From contig NC_019973.1 of assembly GCF_000230995.2 (NCBI RefSeq), positions 372,001 through 436,000 on the forward strand: 64,000 bases of DNA, written 5' to 3'. The stretch's first letter is position 1. The number at the start of each line of letters is the position of its first letter. This document shows, in pieces, positions 1 to 8,172 of this stretch. This stretch comes from Mesorhizobium australicum WSM2073 (GTDB lineage Bacteria; Pseudomonadota; Alphaproteobacteria; Rhizobiales; Rhizobiaceae). A program made the translations under genes and the position numbers. Under the pieces are notes generated by a model. That model saw only the letters and a list, made by a program, of their open reading frames with translations, made no database searches and had not been told where the DNA came from.

Positions 1-1
1 C

Positions 2-628
2 CGGGTGGCGGCGCTGAAACGCTTCGTCGATTATGTCAAATCGCACGACAAGGTCTGGCTGGCGCGGCGTATCGACATCGCCAAGCACTGGCAGGAAAAC
101 CACCCCTATCAGCCGGCCGCGCTACGCCCCTCGAAGATGGAATTCGAGACGTTCGTTCACAGCTTCGGCGGCGTTTTCGAACATTCGCCCTGGATCGCCG
201 AGCGGGCCTACGAGCTGGAGCTCGGCCCGGCGCACGACACGGCGGGCGGCCTCCACAATGCGCTTTGCCGCATCTTCCGTTCCGCCAGTGAGACCGAACG
301 GCTCGGCGTGCTCAACGCCCATCCCGACCTCGCCGGCAAGCTGGCCAAGGCCAGGCGACTGACGGCGGAATCGACCAGGGAACAGGCTTCCGCCGGTCTC
401 GACGCGCTGACAGACAAGGAACGCGAACTGTTCTCCAAGCTCAACGCCGCCTACGTCACCACCTTCGGCTTTCCCTTCATCATCGCGGTGAAAGGCAAGA
501 CAAAGGAGGAAATCCTCGCCGAATTCGAAGCCCGCATCGGCAACAGCCGCGGCGTCGAATTCGAAACCGCCTGCAAACAGGTCGAGCGCATCGCGCTGCT
601 GCGCCTCAAGGACATGCTTCCACAATAG
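2..628 (+). CDS. uraD: C-terminal part of a PuuE allantoinase / UraD (OHCU decarboxylase) fusion, cut by window start
   Basis: The reading frame is open from base 2, so the gene begins outside the window. The first ~38 residues (RVAALKRFVDYV, then ARRIDIAKHW) look like the end of a PuuE-type polysaccharide-deacetylase allantoinase. From about residue 45 on it is an OHCU decarboxylase: KMEFETFVHSFGGVFEHSPW at the start, the family signature NAHPDLAGKL with the catalytic His, and a C-terminal helix ending in RLKDMLPQ. UraD converts 2-oxo-4-hydroxy-4-carboxy-5-ureidoimidazoline to (S)-allantoin in the cytoplasm; PuuE then hydrolyses allantoin to allantoate. The fusion order is known in rhizobia. 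It is followed after 10 bases by allE and allA, giving a ureide-degradation operon. The internal GTG at base 5 is only the first start codon visible, not the real start. Confidence 0.9.
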   Translation, partial: RVAALKRFVDYVKSHDKVWLARRIDIAKHWQENHPYQPAALRPSKMEFETFVHSFGGVFEHSPWIAERAYELELGPAHDTAGGLHNALCRIFRSASETERLGVLNAHPDLAGKLAKARRLTAESTREQASAGLDALTDKERELFSKLNAAYVTTFGFPFIIAVKGKTKEEILAEFEARIGNSRGVEFETACKQVERIALLRLKDMLPQ

Positions 629-638
629 GTTTGAACCC

Positions 639-1502
639 ATGGATACGATCAGGATGCCCGAGCGAACCTATTATGCCCCAAAGGGCGGCCATTCTGGCCA
701 GAGCGAACTTCTGACCGGCCGCGCCGTCTTCACCGAAGCCTATGCGGTCATCCCCAAGGGCGTGATGCAGGACATCGTTACCAGCGTCCTGCCGTTCTGG
801 GACAAGACCCGTGTCTGGATCCTGTCACGGCCGCTGTCCGGTTTCGCCGAGACGTTTTCGCAATACATCGTCGAGGTCGCGCCAGGCGGCGGCAGCGAGC
901 GGCCGGAGCCCGATGCCGGCGCCGAAGGCGCCCTGTTCGTGGTCGAGGGCGAGCTGACGGTTCTGCTCGACGGCATGAAACATGTGTTGCGCCCCGGCGG
1001 TTTTGCCTTCCTGCCGCCGGCCAGCGGCTGGACAGTCCGCAACGAAGGCAAGGCGGCTGTCCGCTTCCACTGGATACGCAAGGCTTATGAGGCGGTCGAC
1101 GGCCTCGAGATTCCGCAAGCCTTCTTCACCAACGAACAGGAGATCGCGCCGACGCCGATGCCCGGCACCGAGGGCCGCTGGGCAACGACGCGGTTCGTCG
1201 ATCCCGCCGATCTGCGCCACGACATGCACGTGACCATCGTCACGCTCGAGCCGGGCGCGGTCATTCCGTTCGCCGAGACGCATGTCATGGAACATGGGCT
1301 CTATGTGCTCGAAGGCAAGGCTGTCTATCGGCTCAACCAGGACTGGGTCGAGGTCGAGGCGGGCGACTATATGTGGCTGCGCGCCTTCTGCCCGCAGGCC
1401 TGCTATGCCGGCGGCCCCGGCAAATTCCGCTATCTGCTCTACAAGGACGTCAATCGGCACGCCAAGCTCGGCGGGGCCGGCATCGCGAAGCGGACGTCAT
1501 GA
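639..1502 (+). CDS. allE: (S)-ureidoglycine aminohydrolase, double cupin
   Basis: A 287-residue bicupin of the YlbA/AllE (UGHY) family. It hydrolyses (S)-ureidoglycine to (S)-ureidoglycolate and ammonia, and needs Mn2+. The N-terminal cupin runs about 75-150 (AEGALFVVEGELTVLLDG, then LRPGGFAFLPP). The C-terminal, metal-binding cupin runs about 195-275, with E and H ligands in AETHVMEHGLYVLEG and a closing WLRAFCPQACYAGG. The ATG at 639 lies 10 bases after the uraD stop. The stop overlaps the allA start (ATGA), so translation is probably coupled. Position between uraD and allA fits the ureide pathway exactly. Confidence 0.93.
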   Translation: MDTIRMPERTYYAPKGGHSGQSELLTGRAVFTEAYAVIPKGVMQDIVTSVLPFWDKTRVWILSRPLSGFAETFSQYIVEVAPGGGSERPEPDAGAEGALFVVEGELTVLLDGMKHVLRPGGFAFLPPASGWTVRNEGKAAVRFHWIRKAYEAVDGLEIPQAFFTNEQEIAPTPMPGTEGRWATTRFVDPADLRHDMHVTIVTLEPGAVIPFAETHVMEHGLYVLEGKAVYRLNQDWVEVEAGDYMWLRAFCPQACYAGGPGKFRYLLYKDVNRHAKLGGAGIAKRTS

Positions 1503-2002
1503 GCCGCATTGTCGCGCGGCCGCTGACCCGTGGGGCCTTTGCCGAATTCGGCGATGTCATCGACATGGGCGGCGACAACCACTATCCGATCAATGGCGGC
1601 AAGGCAGAGCGCTACCATGACCTCGCCACCGCGCAAGCCACGGGGCCGAATGCGCGCGTGCTGATCTCGATGGTGCGCGGCACGCCCTATGACATGCCGC
1701 TGAAGCTGACCATGGTGGAGCGCCACCCCTTGGGCAGCCAGGCTTTCATACCGCTGTCGCCGCGTCCGTTCCTGGTCGTCGTCTGCCCTGACGGCAAGGA
1801 CGGGCCTGGCGAGCCGCATGCCTTCGTCACCGCACCGGGGCAAGGCATCAACTATTTCCGCAATCTCTGGCACGGCGTGCTGACGCCGCTCGGAGAGCCT
1901 CAGGACTTTTTGATCGTCGACCGTGGCGGCGACGGCTCCAACCTCGAGGAATTCCATTTCTCGCACGCCTACGAAATCCACCTCCCCGACGAGAGCTTGT
2001 GA
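1499..2002 (+). CDS. allA: Ureidoglycolate lyase
   Basis: A 167-residue AllA family protein that splits (S)-ureidoglycolate into glyoxylate and urea, the last step of this pathway. Recognisable blocks are PLTRGAFAEFGDVID at the N-terminus, GGKAERYHDLA, MVERHPLGSQAFIPLSP, and the C-terminal FRNLWHGVLTPLG followed by FLIVDR. The open frame extends upstream, but the ATG at 1499 overlaps the allE stop (ATGA) and gives the usual family length, so it is chosen. The stop in turn overlaps the next gene's ATG at 2002. Cytoplasmic. Confidence 0.93.
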   Translation: MSRIVARPLTRGAFAEFGDVIDMGGDNHYPINGGKAERYHDLATAQATGPNARVLISMVRGTPYDMPLKLTMVERHPLGSQAFIPLSPRPFLVVVCPDGKDGPGEPHAFVTAPGQGINYFRNLWHGVLTPLGEPQDFLIVDRGGDGSNLEEFHFSHAYEIHLPDESL

Positions 2003-2595
2003 TGACCGACATCTCACTGATCGACCGCCTGCTCGACGTCATCGAGCACGACATCGTGCCGAAGACGGCAGAAGGCGTCGCCCACGGCAACAAGCTGTTC
2101 GGCGCGGCGATCCTGCGCAAGGACAACCATTCGCTGGTACTGGCCGAGACCAACAACGAGATGGAAAACCCGCTCTGGCATGGCGAGGTGCATTGCCTGA
2201 TGCGCTTTTACGAGATGCCCAGGGCCGAGCGCGTCGACACCAAGGACGCCATCTTTCTCGCCACACACGAGCCCTGCTCGCTCTGCCTGTCGGCGATCAC
2301 CTGGGCCGGCTTTGACAACTTCTACTATTTGTTCAGCCACGAGGATTCGCGTGACAGTTTTGCCATCCCGCATGATCTCAAAATTCTGAAAGAAGTCTTC
2401 ACCCTCGACCCCGGCGGCTACAATGCCGAGAACGCCTATTGGAAAAGTTTTTCGATCCGCAGGTTGGTGCGGGCGCTGGCCGGGGCCGAACGCCAGCGAC
2501 TGGAGGAGCGGATCGGGAAAATCTCGGCGCGCTACGACGAATTGTCGGGCGACTACCAGGCGAGCAAGGCTGAGAACGACATTCCGCTGAACTGA
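2002..2595 (+). CDS. Zinc-dependent nucleoside/nucleobase deaminase (CDA fold)
   Basis: A 197-residue protein of the cytidine/deoxycytidylate deaminase fold. The zinc site is visible: WHGEVHC (His ligand and catalytic Glu) at ~residues 56-62 and EPCSLC (two Cys ligands) at ~90-95. The C-terminal ~90 residues, ending ERIGKISARYDELSGDYQ, form a helical extension beyond the minimal tRNA-adenosine-deaminase length. The substrate cannot be read from the sequence. Because it is translationally coupled to allA (stop TGA overlaps ATG 2002) a role in supplying purine bases, for example guanine deamination, is plausible but inferred. A GTG at 1999 is an alternative start. Confidence 0.8.
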   Translation: MTDISLIDRLLDVIEHDIVPKTAEGVAHGNKLFGAAILRKDNHSLVLAETNNEMENPLWHGEVHCLMRFYEMPRAERVDTKDAIFLATHEPCSLCLSAITWAGFDNFYYLFSHEDSRDSFAIPHDLKILKEVFTLDPGGYNAENAYWKSFSIRRLVRALAGAERQRLEERIGKISARYDELSGDYQASKAENDIPLN

Positions 2596-2626
2596 GCTTC
2601 CATCTCAACAATCGCCGCTTGTGTTA

Positions 2627-2641
2627 CCCCCTTTATGGGGG
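2627..2641. promoter_or_regulatory. C5/G5 inverted repeat upstream of mqsR, possible antitoxin operator
   Basis: CCCCC, spacer TTTAT, GGGGG: a perfect 5-base inverted repeat ending 11 bases before the mqsR ATG at 2653. MqsA antitoxins autoregulate by binding short spaced palindromes at this position, so an operator role is inferred. It could also be the remains of a terminator for the ureide operon, although no T-run follows. Confidence 0.4.
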
Positions 2642-2652
2642 CATACTGGATT

Positions 2653-2958
2653 ATGGATAAACGCTGACCCACTTACGATCTTGATGCAATCAAGACGACA
2701 TTTGGGTCTGTCGACACGCTGGCGATCACAACGTCCGCACTGCGGGATGCTGTTGGGCTGGGCTTCGATCGCGCCGGTTTGATCGAGGTGATCGACAGCA
2801 TGACGCGGAAGATGTTTGTAAAGTCGATGACGACTTTCGCGGATCATCGAGTGTGGCAGGATGTCTATCACGTGCCAGCGCGTGACATGCTTCTCTATGT
2901 GAAATTCCAGGCGGATGTCGTGACCGAATTCACGATCATGTCATTCAAGGAGACATGA
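2653..2958 (+). pseudogene. mqsR: MqsR-family toxin, interrupted by an in-frame TGA at codon 5
   Basis: Translating the frame that ends at TGA 2956-2958 gives a near-complete MqsR mRNA-interferase: MDKR, stop (2665-2667), then PTYDLDAIKTTFGSV, TTSALRDAVGLGFDRAG, FVKSMTTFADHRVWQDVYHV and a final TIMSFKET. The block KSMTT-(F/Y)-DH-x-WQDVY is the MqsR hallmark. The frame is otherwise uninterrupted and ends in an ATGA overlap with the antitoxin, as expected. The stop could derive from an Arg codon (CGA to TGA). The next ATG in frame is beyond residue 50, so a shorter functional start is unlikely; read-through or re-initiation cannot be excluded. Intact MqsR cleaves mRNA at GCU sites. Confidence 0.8.
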
Positions 2959-3380
2959 CCATGGCGACAAGGGAGAGCAGTGAAACGAATAGGATGGTCT
3001 CCCCCGAAACCGGAGAAACGTTGATGCGCGGAGTCCGTCCATTCACCGTGACCTATAAGGGCGAGAGCATGATCGTCGACCTGCCCGGCTACTATCCTCC
3101 ATCGGATGGCCAGGGTGTGCATGTCGGCGACGACATGGCCGCCGTTGATGCCGGGTTGCGCGCGCTCAAGGAGAAGATCGACGGCGTGCCGGCCCCGTCA
3201 ACCATCCGCCGCATGCGCACGAAGCTCAAGCTGTCGCAGCGCGAGGCCGGATCCTTGTTCAAGGTCGGCGAGAACGCCTTCGACAAGTACGAAAGAGGCT
3301 TGATCGAACCGAGTGGCCCGACCATTCAATTGATGACATTGCTGGAGAAACATCCCGAACTGCTCGACGAATTGCGGTAG
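2955..3380 (+). CDS. mqsA: MqsA-family antitoxin
   Basis: A 141-residue protein (135 to 141 depending on ATG 2955 or an in-frame downstream ATG). The C-terminal half, ~75-135, is an XRE-type helix-turn-helix: STIRRMRTKLKLSQREAGS, GENAFDKYERG, TIQLMTLLEKHPELLDELR; this matches the DNA-binding half of E. coli MqsA closely. The N-terminal half aligns (ETGETLMRGVRPFTVTYKG) but lacks the four zinc Cys of the E. coli protein, a feature I also associate with alphaproteobacterial members. It would neutralise MqsR and repress the operon. Here its partner toxin is broken, so it may be a solitary antitoxin. The start overlaps the toxin stop. Confidence 0.85.
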   Translation: MTMATRESSETNRMVSPETGETLMRGVRPFTVTYKGESMIVDLPGYYPPSDGQGVHVGDDMAAVDAGLRALKEKIDGVPAPSTIRRMRTKLKLSQREAGSLFKVGENAFDKYERGLIEPSGPTIQLMTLLEKHPELLDELR

Positions 3381-3450
3381 CGGCACAGGTCGCATATTTC
3401 GCTGCTCCAGTCGCGAATGGCGATTGAAAGTTCTCGTGCCGCGGAGCGTT

Positions 3451-5445
3451 ATGCCTGCCATGAAAATCATCACCGAATTTCCCCGCAAGGTCGTCGAATT
3501 TCCCGATATGGGCATCGTCATGCCCGATGGCTGCCGGCTGTCGGCTCGGGTGTGGATGCCGGAGGACGCGGGCGACGATCCGGTGCCTGCCATCCTCGAG
3601 CACCTGCCCTACCGCAAGCGCGACGGCACGATCTTTCGCGATCAGCTTACCCATCCCTATTTAGCCGGCCACGGCTATGCCTCGATCCGCGTCGACATGC
3701 GCGGCAATGGCGATTCCGAAGGGCTGATGGACGACGAATATTCCGAGCAGGAACTGCAGGACGCCTGCGATGTCATCGCCTGGGCGGCGGCCCAGCCCTG
3801 GTGCAACGGCAATGTCGGCATGATGGGTATTTCCTGGGGCGGCTTCAACTGCCTGCAGGTGGCGGCCAAACAGCCGCCGGCGCTCAAGGCGGTGATCAGC
3901 CTGTGCTCGACCGTCGACCGCTATGCCGACGACATCCACTACAAGGGCGGCTGCCTTTTGAACGAAAATTTCGGCTGGGCCTCGACCATGCTGTCCTATT
4001 CGTCGCGGCCGCCGGATCCGCTGATTGCCGGCGATAACAGATGGCGCGACCTCTGGATGACCCGGCTGGAGAACCTGGCCTTCATGGCGCCGCTGTGGCT
4101 CAGCCACCAGCATCGCGACGGCTATTGGAAGCGCGGTTCGATTTGCGAGGATTTTTCGGCCGTCAAGGCGGCTGTGCTGTCGATCGGCGGCTGGCACGAC
4201 GGCTACCGCAACACGATCTCGCACCTCGTCAGCAACATCGAGGCACCGGTCAAGGGCATCGTCGGACCGTGGATCCACAAATACCCGCACTATGCCGGCC
4301 CCAAGCCAGCCATCGGCTTCCTCCAGGAAGCGCTGCGCTGGTGGGACCGCTGGCTGAAGGGCGCCGAGACCGGCGTCGAGGCCGATCCCGACTACCGCGC
4401 CTATGTGATGGACAGCGTGCGTCCCGCGCGCTGGCATCCGGAGCGGCCCGGCCGCTGGATAGCCGAGCAGGAATGGCCATCGTCCAACATAACGATTGAA
4501 GCGCTCGAGCTCATGGCTCCGGGTGCAGGGCCTTCAACCGTCGCTTCGCCGCAAACCTGTGGGCTTGCCGGCGGCGAATACTTTCCGTTCACCTTCGGAC
4601 CGGAACTGCCGGGCGATCAGCGTCCCGATGATGGGCTGTCGGCCTGTTTCGACCAGCCTGAGCTCACCAAGCCGATCGAGATCGTCGGCGCGCCGGAGCT
4701 TGAGGTCCAGCTTGCCTCGGATCGGCCCCAGGCCAACATCGCTGTCCGGCTCTGCGACGTGCATCCCGACGGCGCCTCGGAACTGATCTCCTATGGCGTG
4801 CTCAATCTGACGCACCGCAGCTCGCATGAATTCCCCGAGGCGCTGGTCCCCGGGGAGACGGTTTCGGTCCGTGTCGTGCTCGATCAATGCGCCTACCGTG
4901 TGCCGGCCGGCCATCGTCTGCGCGTCGCCGTTTCGACCGCCTACTGGCCCGCTATCTGGCCCTCGCCCGAGCCGGTACGACTGACCGTGTCGGCGGCCAC
5001 GCTATCGGTGCCGTTGCGCCTGCTGGCAACAGGCGACGAAGCCGTTTTCGCCGAGCCGGAAGGTGCTACGCCGTGGGCGACCGAGACGGTTCGGCCCGCC
5101 AATTCCGAACGCCATGTCGACCGCGACGAAAAGACCGGGATTGTCACGCTGTCGATAACGGACGACTTCGGCGAAGTGCGCGATCTCGACCACGGACTGG
5201 TCAACGGCAGCATTGCCCGCGAAACCTGGACCATCCAACCTGACGATCCCCTGTCAGCCTCGGGAAAAACACACTGGACGCAGACCCTGTCGCGAAATGG
5301 ATGGTCGGTCCGTACCGAGACATGGGCGCAGATGTGGTCGGACACGCAAAACTTCATCGTCAGCGCCCGAATCGAAGCCTATGAGGGCGAAAAACTCGTC
5401 TTCGAGCGCGATTTCGACGAAAAGGTCCCGCGTGCGCTTGTTTGA
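3451..5445 (+). CDS. CocE/NonD family hydrolase (X-Pro dipeptidyl-peptidase S15 type)
   Basis: A 664-residue serine hydrolase. The alpha/beta-hydrolase core covers ~20-300: nucleophile in GISWGGF (~residues 129-135), Asp in GGWHDGYRN, and His in GPWIHKYP. The C-terminal ~350-560 is the jelly-roll X-Pro dipeptidyl-peptidase domain (LTKPIEIVGAPELEVQLASD). Families with this layout hydrolyse acyl-dipeptide or ester bonds; the substrate here is unknown. ATG 3451 is chosen because GGAG lies four bases upstream; a TTG at 3424 and an ATG at 3460 are alternatives. No signal peptide is visible, so it is probably cytoplasmic. It precedes a peptide-type ABC importer, suggesting it acts on an imported amide or peptide. 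Confidence 0.85.
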   Translation: MPAMKIITEFPRKVVEFPDMGIVMPDGCRLSARVWMPEDAGDDPVPAILEHLPYRKRDGTIFRDQLTHPYLAGHGYASIRVDMRGNGDSEGLMDDEYSEQELQDACDVIAWAAAQPWCNGNVGMMGISWGGFNCLQVAAKQPPALKAVISLCSTVDRYADDIHYKGGCLLNENFGWASTMLSYSSRPPDPLIAGDNRWRDLWMTRLENLAFMAPLWLSHQHRDGYWKRGSICEDFSAVKAAVLSIGGWHDGYRNTISHLVSNIEAPVKGIVGPWIHKYPHYAGPKPAIGFLQEALRWWDRWLKGAETGVEADPDYRAYVMDSVRPARWHPERPGRWIAEQEWPSSNITIEALELMAPGAGPSTVASPQTCGLAGGEYFPFTFGPELPGDQRPDDGLSACFDQPELTKPIEIVGAPELEVQLASDRPQANIAVRLCDVHPDGASELISYGVLNLTHRSSHEFPEALVPGETVSVRVVLDQCAYRVPAGHRLRVAVSTAYWPAIWPSPEPVRLTVSAATLSVPLRLLATGDEAVFAEPEGATPWATETVRPANSERHVDRDEKTGIVTLSITDDFGEVRDLDHGLVNGSIARETWTIQPDDPLSASGKTHWTQTLSRNGWSVRTETWAQMWSDTQNFIVSARIEAYEGEKLVFERDFDEKVPRALV

Positions 5446-5465
5446 GCGTTGAAATCATTGATCCA

Positions 5466-5502
5466 AATGCGACGTGCGATTTACGCCACGGCATGTCGCA
5501 TT
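5466..5502. promoter_or_regulatory. 12-base imperfect inverted repeat between hydrolase and transporter genes
   Basis: AATGCGACGTGC (5466-5477) and GCATGTCGCATT (5491-5502) pair with one mismatch around a 13-base loop. No T-run follows, so it is either a weak terminator for the hydrolase or an operator for the transporter operon. The rest of the 154-base gap holds no other clear signal except the GAGGA ribosome site before 5600. Confidence 0.45.
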
Positions 5503-5599
5503 CGGTCTTGCTTCCCGCTTTCCCTTGCGGTCATTATTCCCTTTAACAAGAAGCAAGAAAATCGACCGCAGAGTCGAACCAACAGAGTGAGGAACTCAA

Positions 5600-7186
5600 A
5601 TGTCAAACGAACTGGAATTCCTTAGCCGGCGCGTTGCGTCCGGCAAACTGAGCCGTCGTGATTTTCTCGGCCGGGCGGCAGCGCTTGGCATCGCCGCACC
5701 CTTCGCCAACGCGCTGCTTTCGAGCGCGGCGCGCGCAGCGGGTCCGGTCAAGGGCGGTACGCTGAAGGCCGGCCTGGTCGGCGGTGAATCCACCAACAGC
5801 CTCGACCCGGCGCTGATGATGACGCAGGTGCCGTTCGCCTTCGGCAAGTGCTGGGGCGAAATGATCGTCGAGCTGTCGCCGGAAGGCAAGCTCGAGAACC
5901 GCATCGCTGAAGACATCGGCTCGTCCAAGGACGCCAAGACCTGGACGCTGAAGATCCGCGACGGCGTCGAATTCCACAACGGCAAGACCGTGACCGCGGA
6001 GGACGTGGCCGCCACGCTGGAGCGCCATTCGGACGAGAAGTCGAAATCCGGCGCGCTCGGCTACATGAAGGGCATCGACACCATCAAGGCCAGCGGCAAG
6101 GAAGTGGTGCTGACGCTGAAGGAGGCCAATGCCGACCTTCCCTATTTGCTCAGCGACTATCACCTGATCGTTCAGCCCAATGGCGGCAAGGACAAGCCAG
6201 ATGCCGGCATCTCGGCAGGGCCATACGTGGTCAAGACCAACGAGCCTGGCGTGCGCCATGGCGGCGAGCGCTTCGCCAATTACTGGCAGGGCGACAAGAT
6301 GGGCCATGCCGACCAGATCGAGGTCATCGTCATCAATGACGCGACCGCCCGCACGGCAGCGCTGCAGGGCGGCCAGGTCAACATGATCAACCGCGTCGAG
6401 CCGAAGATCGTCGACCTGATCAAGCGCGTGCCGGGCGTGACCATCCGCAACCACGCCGGTCCCGGCCACTACGTGTTCATCATGCATTGCAACACGGCGC
6501 CGTTCGACAATAACGACCTCAGGATGGCGCTGAAGCTGGCGATCGACCGCGAGGAGATGCTGACCAAGGTGCTGCGCGGCTACGGCTCGCTGGGCAACGA
6601 TTTCCCGATCAACGCGTCCTATCCGCTGTTCAGCGAGATCGAGCAGCGCAAGTACGATCCCGACAAGGCCAAGTTCCACTACAAGAAATCAGGCCATGAC
6701 GGCACCGTTCTGCTCAGGACCTCGGACGTGGCTTTCCCCGGCGCCGTCGATGCGTCCCAGTTGTTCCAGCAGAGCGCGGCCAAGGCCGGCATCAAGATCG
6801 AGCTCAAGCGAGAGCCCGGCGACGGCTACTGGAACGAGGTCTGGAACAAGCAGCCCTTCTGCGCCTCCTACTGGGGCGGCCGCTCGACGCAGGACCAGAT
6901 GTATTCGACCGCCTATCTGTCGACGGCAGACTGGAACGACACGCGTTTCAAGCGCCCGGATTTCGACAAGATGGTGCTGGCGGCGCGCGCCGAACTCGAC
7001 GAGGCCAAGCGCAAGCAGATGTACCATGACATGGCTGTCATGGTCCGCGACGACGGCGGCCTGATCCTGCCGATGTTCAACCAGTTCATCGACGCCACCG
7101 GCGCCAAGGTCGATGGCTGGGTGGATGATCCGCACCAGGAACTGATGAACGGCTACGCCCTGGCGAAGTGCTGGCTGCAGGCCTGA
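5600..7186 (+). CDS. Peptide-type ABC transporter substrate-binding protein 1 (SBP_bac_5), TAT signal
   Basis: 528 residues. The N-terminus has a twin-arginine export signal (SRRDFLGRAAALGIAAPF, residues ~17-34) cleaved near ARAAG, so the folded protein is exported to the periplasm. The rest is a class C extracellular solute-binding protein of the DppA/OppA type: GGTLKAGLVGGE at the mature start, DPALMMTQ, DGVEFHNGKTVTAEDVAATL, and the typical C-terminal PMFNQFIDA. It captures the ligand for the permease genes that follow 16 bases downstream. A second binding protein of the same length is encoded at 10875. Ligand class (peptide, opine or other amide) is inferred from family only. Confidence 0.92.
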   Translation: MSNELEFLSRRVASGKLSRRDFLGRAAALGIAAPFANALLSSAARAAGPVKGGTLKAGLVGGESTNSLDPALMMTQVPFAFGKCWGEMIVELSPEGKLENRIAEDIGSSKDAKTWTLKIRDGVEFHNGKTVTAEDVAATLERHSDEKSKSGALGYMKGIDTIKASGKEVVLTLKEANADLPYLLSDYHLIVQPNGGKDKPDAGISAGPYVVKTNEPGVRHGGERFANYWQGDKMGHADQIEVIVINDATARTAALQGGQVNMINRVEPKIVDLIKRVPGVTIRNHAGPGHYVFIMHCNTAPFDNNDLRMALKLAIDREEMLTKVLRGYGSLGNDFPINASYPLFSEIEQRKYDPDKAKFHYKKSGHDGTVLLRTSDVAFPGAVDASQLFQQSAAKAGIKIELKREPGDGYWNEVWNKQPFCASYWGGRSTQDQMYSTAYLSTADWNDTRFKRPDFDKMVLAARAELDEAKRKQMYHDMAVMVRDDGGLILPMFNQFIDATGAKVDGWVDDPHQELMNGYALAKCWLQA

Positions 7187-7202
7187 GTCCGGCTGTGCAG
7201 AG

Positions 7203-8162
7203 ATGTCTTCACCCATCCTGAAACTCATTGCCCAGCGCATTGCGCTGGGCATCCTCCTTCTGTTGGCCATCTCGGTCCTGATCTTCGCCGGCACGCAGAT
7301 TCTGCCAGGCGATGTCGCGCAAGCCATTCTGGGACAATCCGCGACGCCGGAATCGCTCGCCAATCTGCGTGAGCAGCTCGGGCTGAACGACCCGGCCTAT
7401 GTCAGGTATTTCCACTGGCTCGGCGGCGTCTTGACCGGCGACCTCGGCACGGCGATGTCGAGCGGGCAGGATATCGCAACCTCGATCAAGTCGCGCCTGT
7501 GGAACACACTGTTCCTCGCCTTCTGGGCGGCGATCGTGGCCGTACCGCTGGCCATCATCCTGGGCCTGATCGCGGTGCGCTACCGCAATGGCTGGGTCGA
7601 CAAGCTGATCTCCGGGCTGGCACTGGCCTCGACCTCCTTCCCCGAATTCTTCATCGGCTATGTGCTGGTCTATTTCTTCGCCGTGAAGTGGCAGATCTTT
7701 CCCGGCATCTCGACTGTCTACGAAGGCATGCCCTTCGGTGAGCGGATGCAGGCGATCGCGCTGCCGGCGACGGCGCTGACGCTGGTGGTGCTCGCCCACA
7801 TGATGCGCATGACGCGAGCGGCGATCCTCAATGTCATGCAGTCAGCCTATGTCGAGACGGCGGAACTGAAAGGCCTGTCGGCGTTCAACGTCATCCGCAA
7901 GCACGCCTTCCCCAATGCCATCGCGCCGATCATCAACGTCGTCATGCTCAACCTCGCCTATCTCATCGTCGGCGTCGTCGTGGTCGAGGTGATTTTCGTC
8001 TATCCCGGCATGGGGCAATATCTCGTCGATCACGTCACCAAGCGTGACGTACCGGTGGTACAGGCCGTCGGCCTGATCTTCGCCGCCGTCTACATCAGTC
8101 TCAACATCATCGCGGACATAGCGGCGATCGTCGCCAATCCGCGTCTCCGCCATCCGAAATAG
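7203..8162 (+). CDS. ABC transporter permease, DppB type
   Basis: 319 residues with about six membrane helices; the first is LGILLLLAISVLIFAGTQIL near residue 16. The conserved N-terminal block LPGDVAQAILGQ and the long periplasmic loop are typical of DppB/OppB. The EAA-type cytoplasmic loop that contacts the ATPase is seen as AELKGLSAFNVIRKHAFPNA (~219-238), followed by the closing PGMGQYLVDHV. It forms a heterodimer with the next permease. It lies in one operon with the binding protein and ends 10 bases before the next gene. Confidence 0.93.
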   Translation: MSSPILKLIAQRIALGILLLLAISVLIFAGTQILPGDVAQAILGQSATPESLANLREQLGLNDPAYVRYFHWLGGVLTGDLGTAMSSGQDIATSIKSRLWNTLFLAFWAAIVAVPLAIILGLIAVRYRNGWVDKLISGLALASTSFPEFFIGYVLVYFFAVKWQIFPGISTVYEGMPFGERMQAIALPATALTLVVLAHMMRMTRAAILNVMQSAYVETAELKGLSAFNVIRKHAFPNAIAPIINVVMLNLAYLIVGVVVVEVIFVYPGMGQYLVDHVTKRDVPVVQAVGLIFAAVYISLNIIADIAAIVANPRLRHPK

Positions 8163-8172
8163 GGGGGCTGAT

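Noticed and set aside
2605..2871. 88-codon minus-strand open frame opposite the toxin
   Set aside because: The plus strand encodes recognisable MqsR residues throughout; the antisense translation has no domain.
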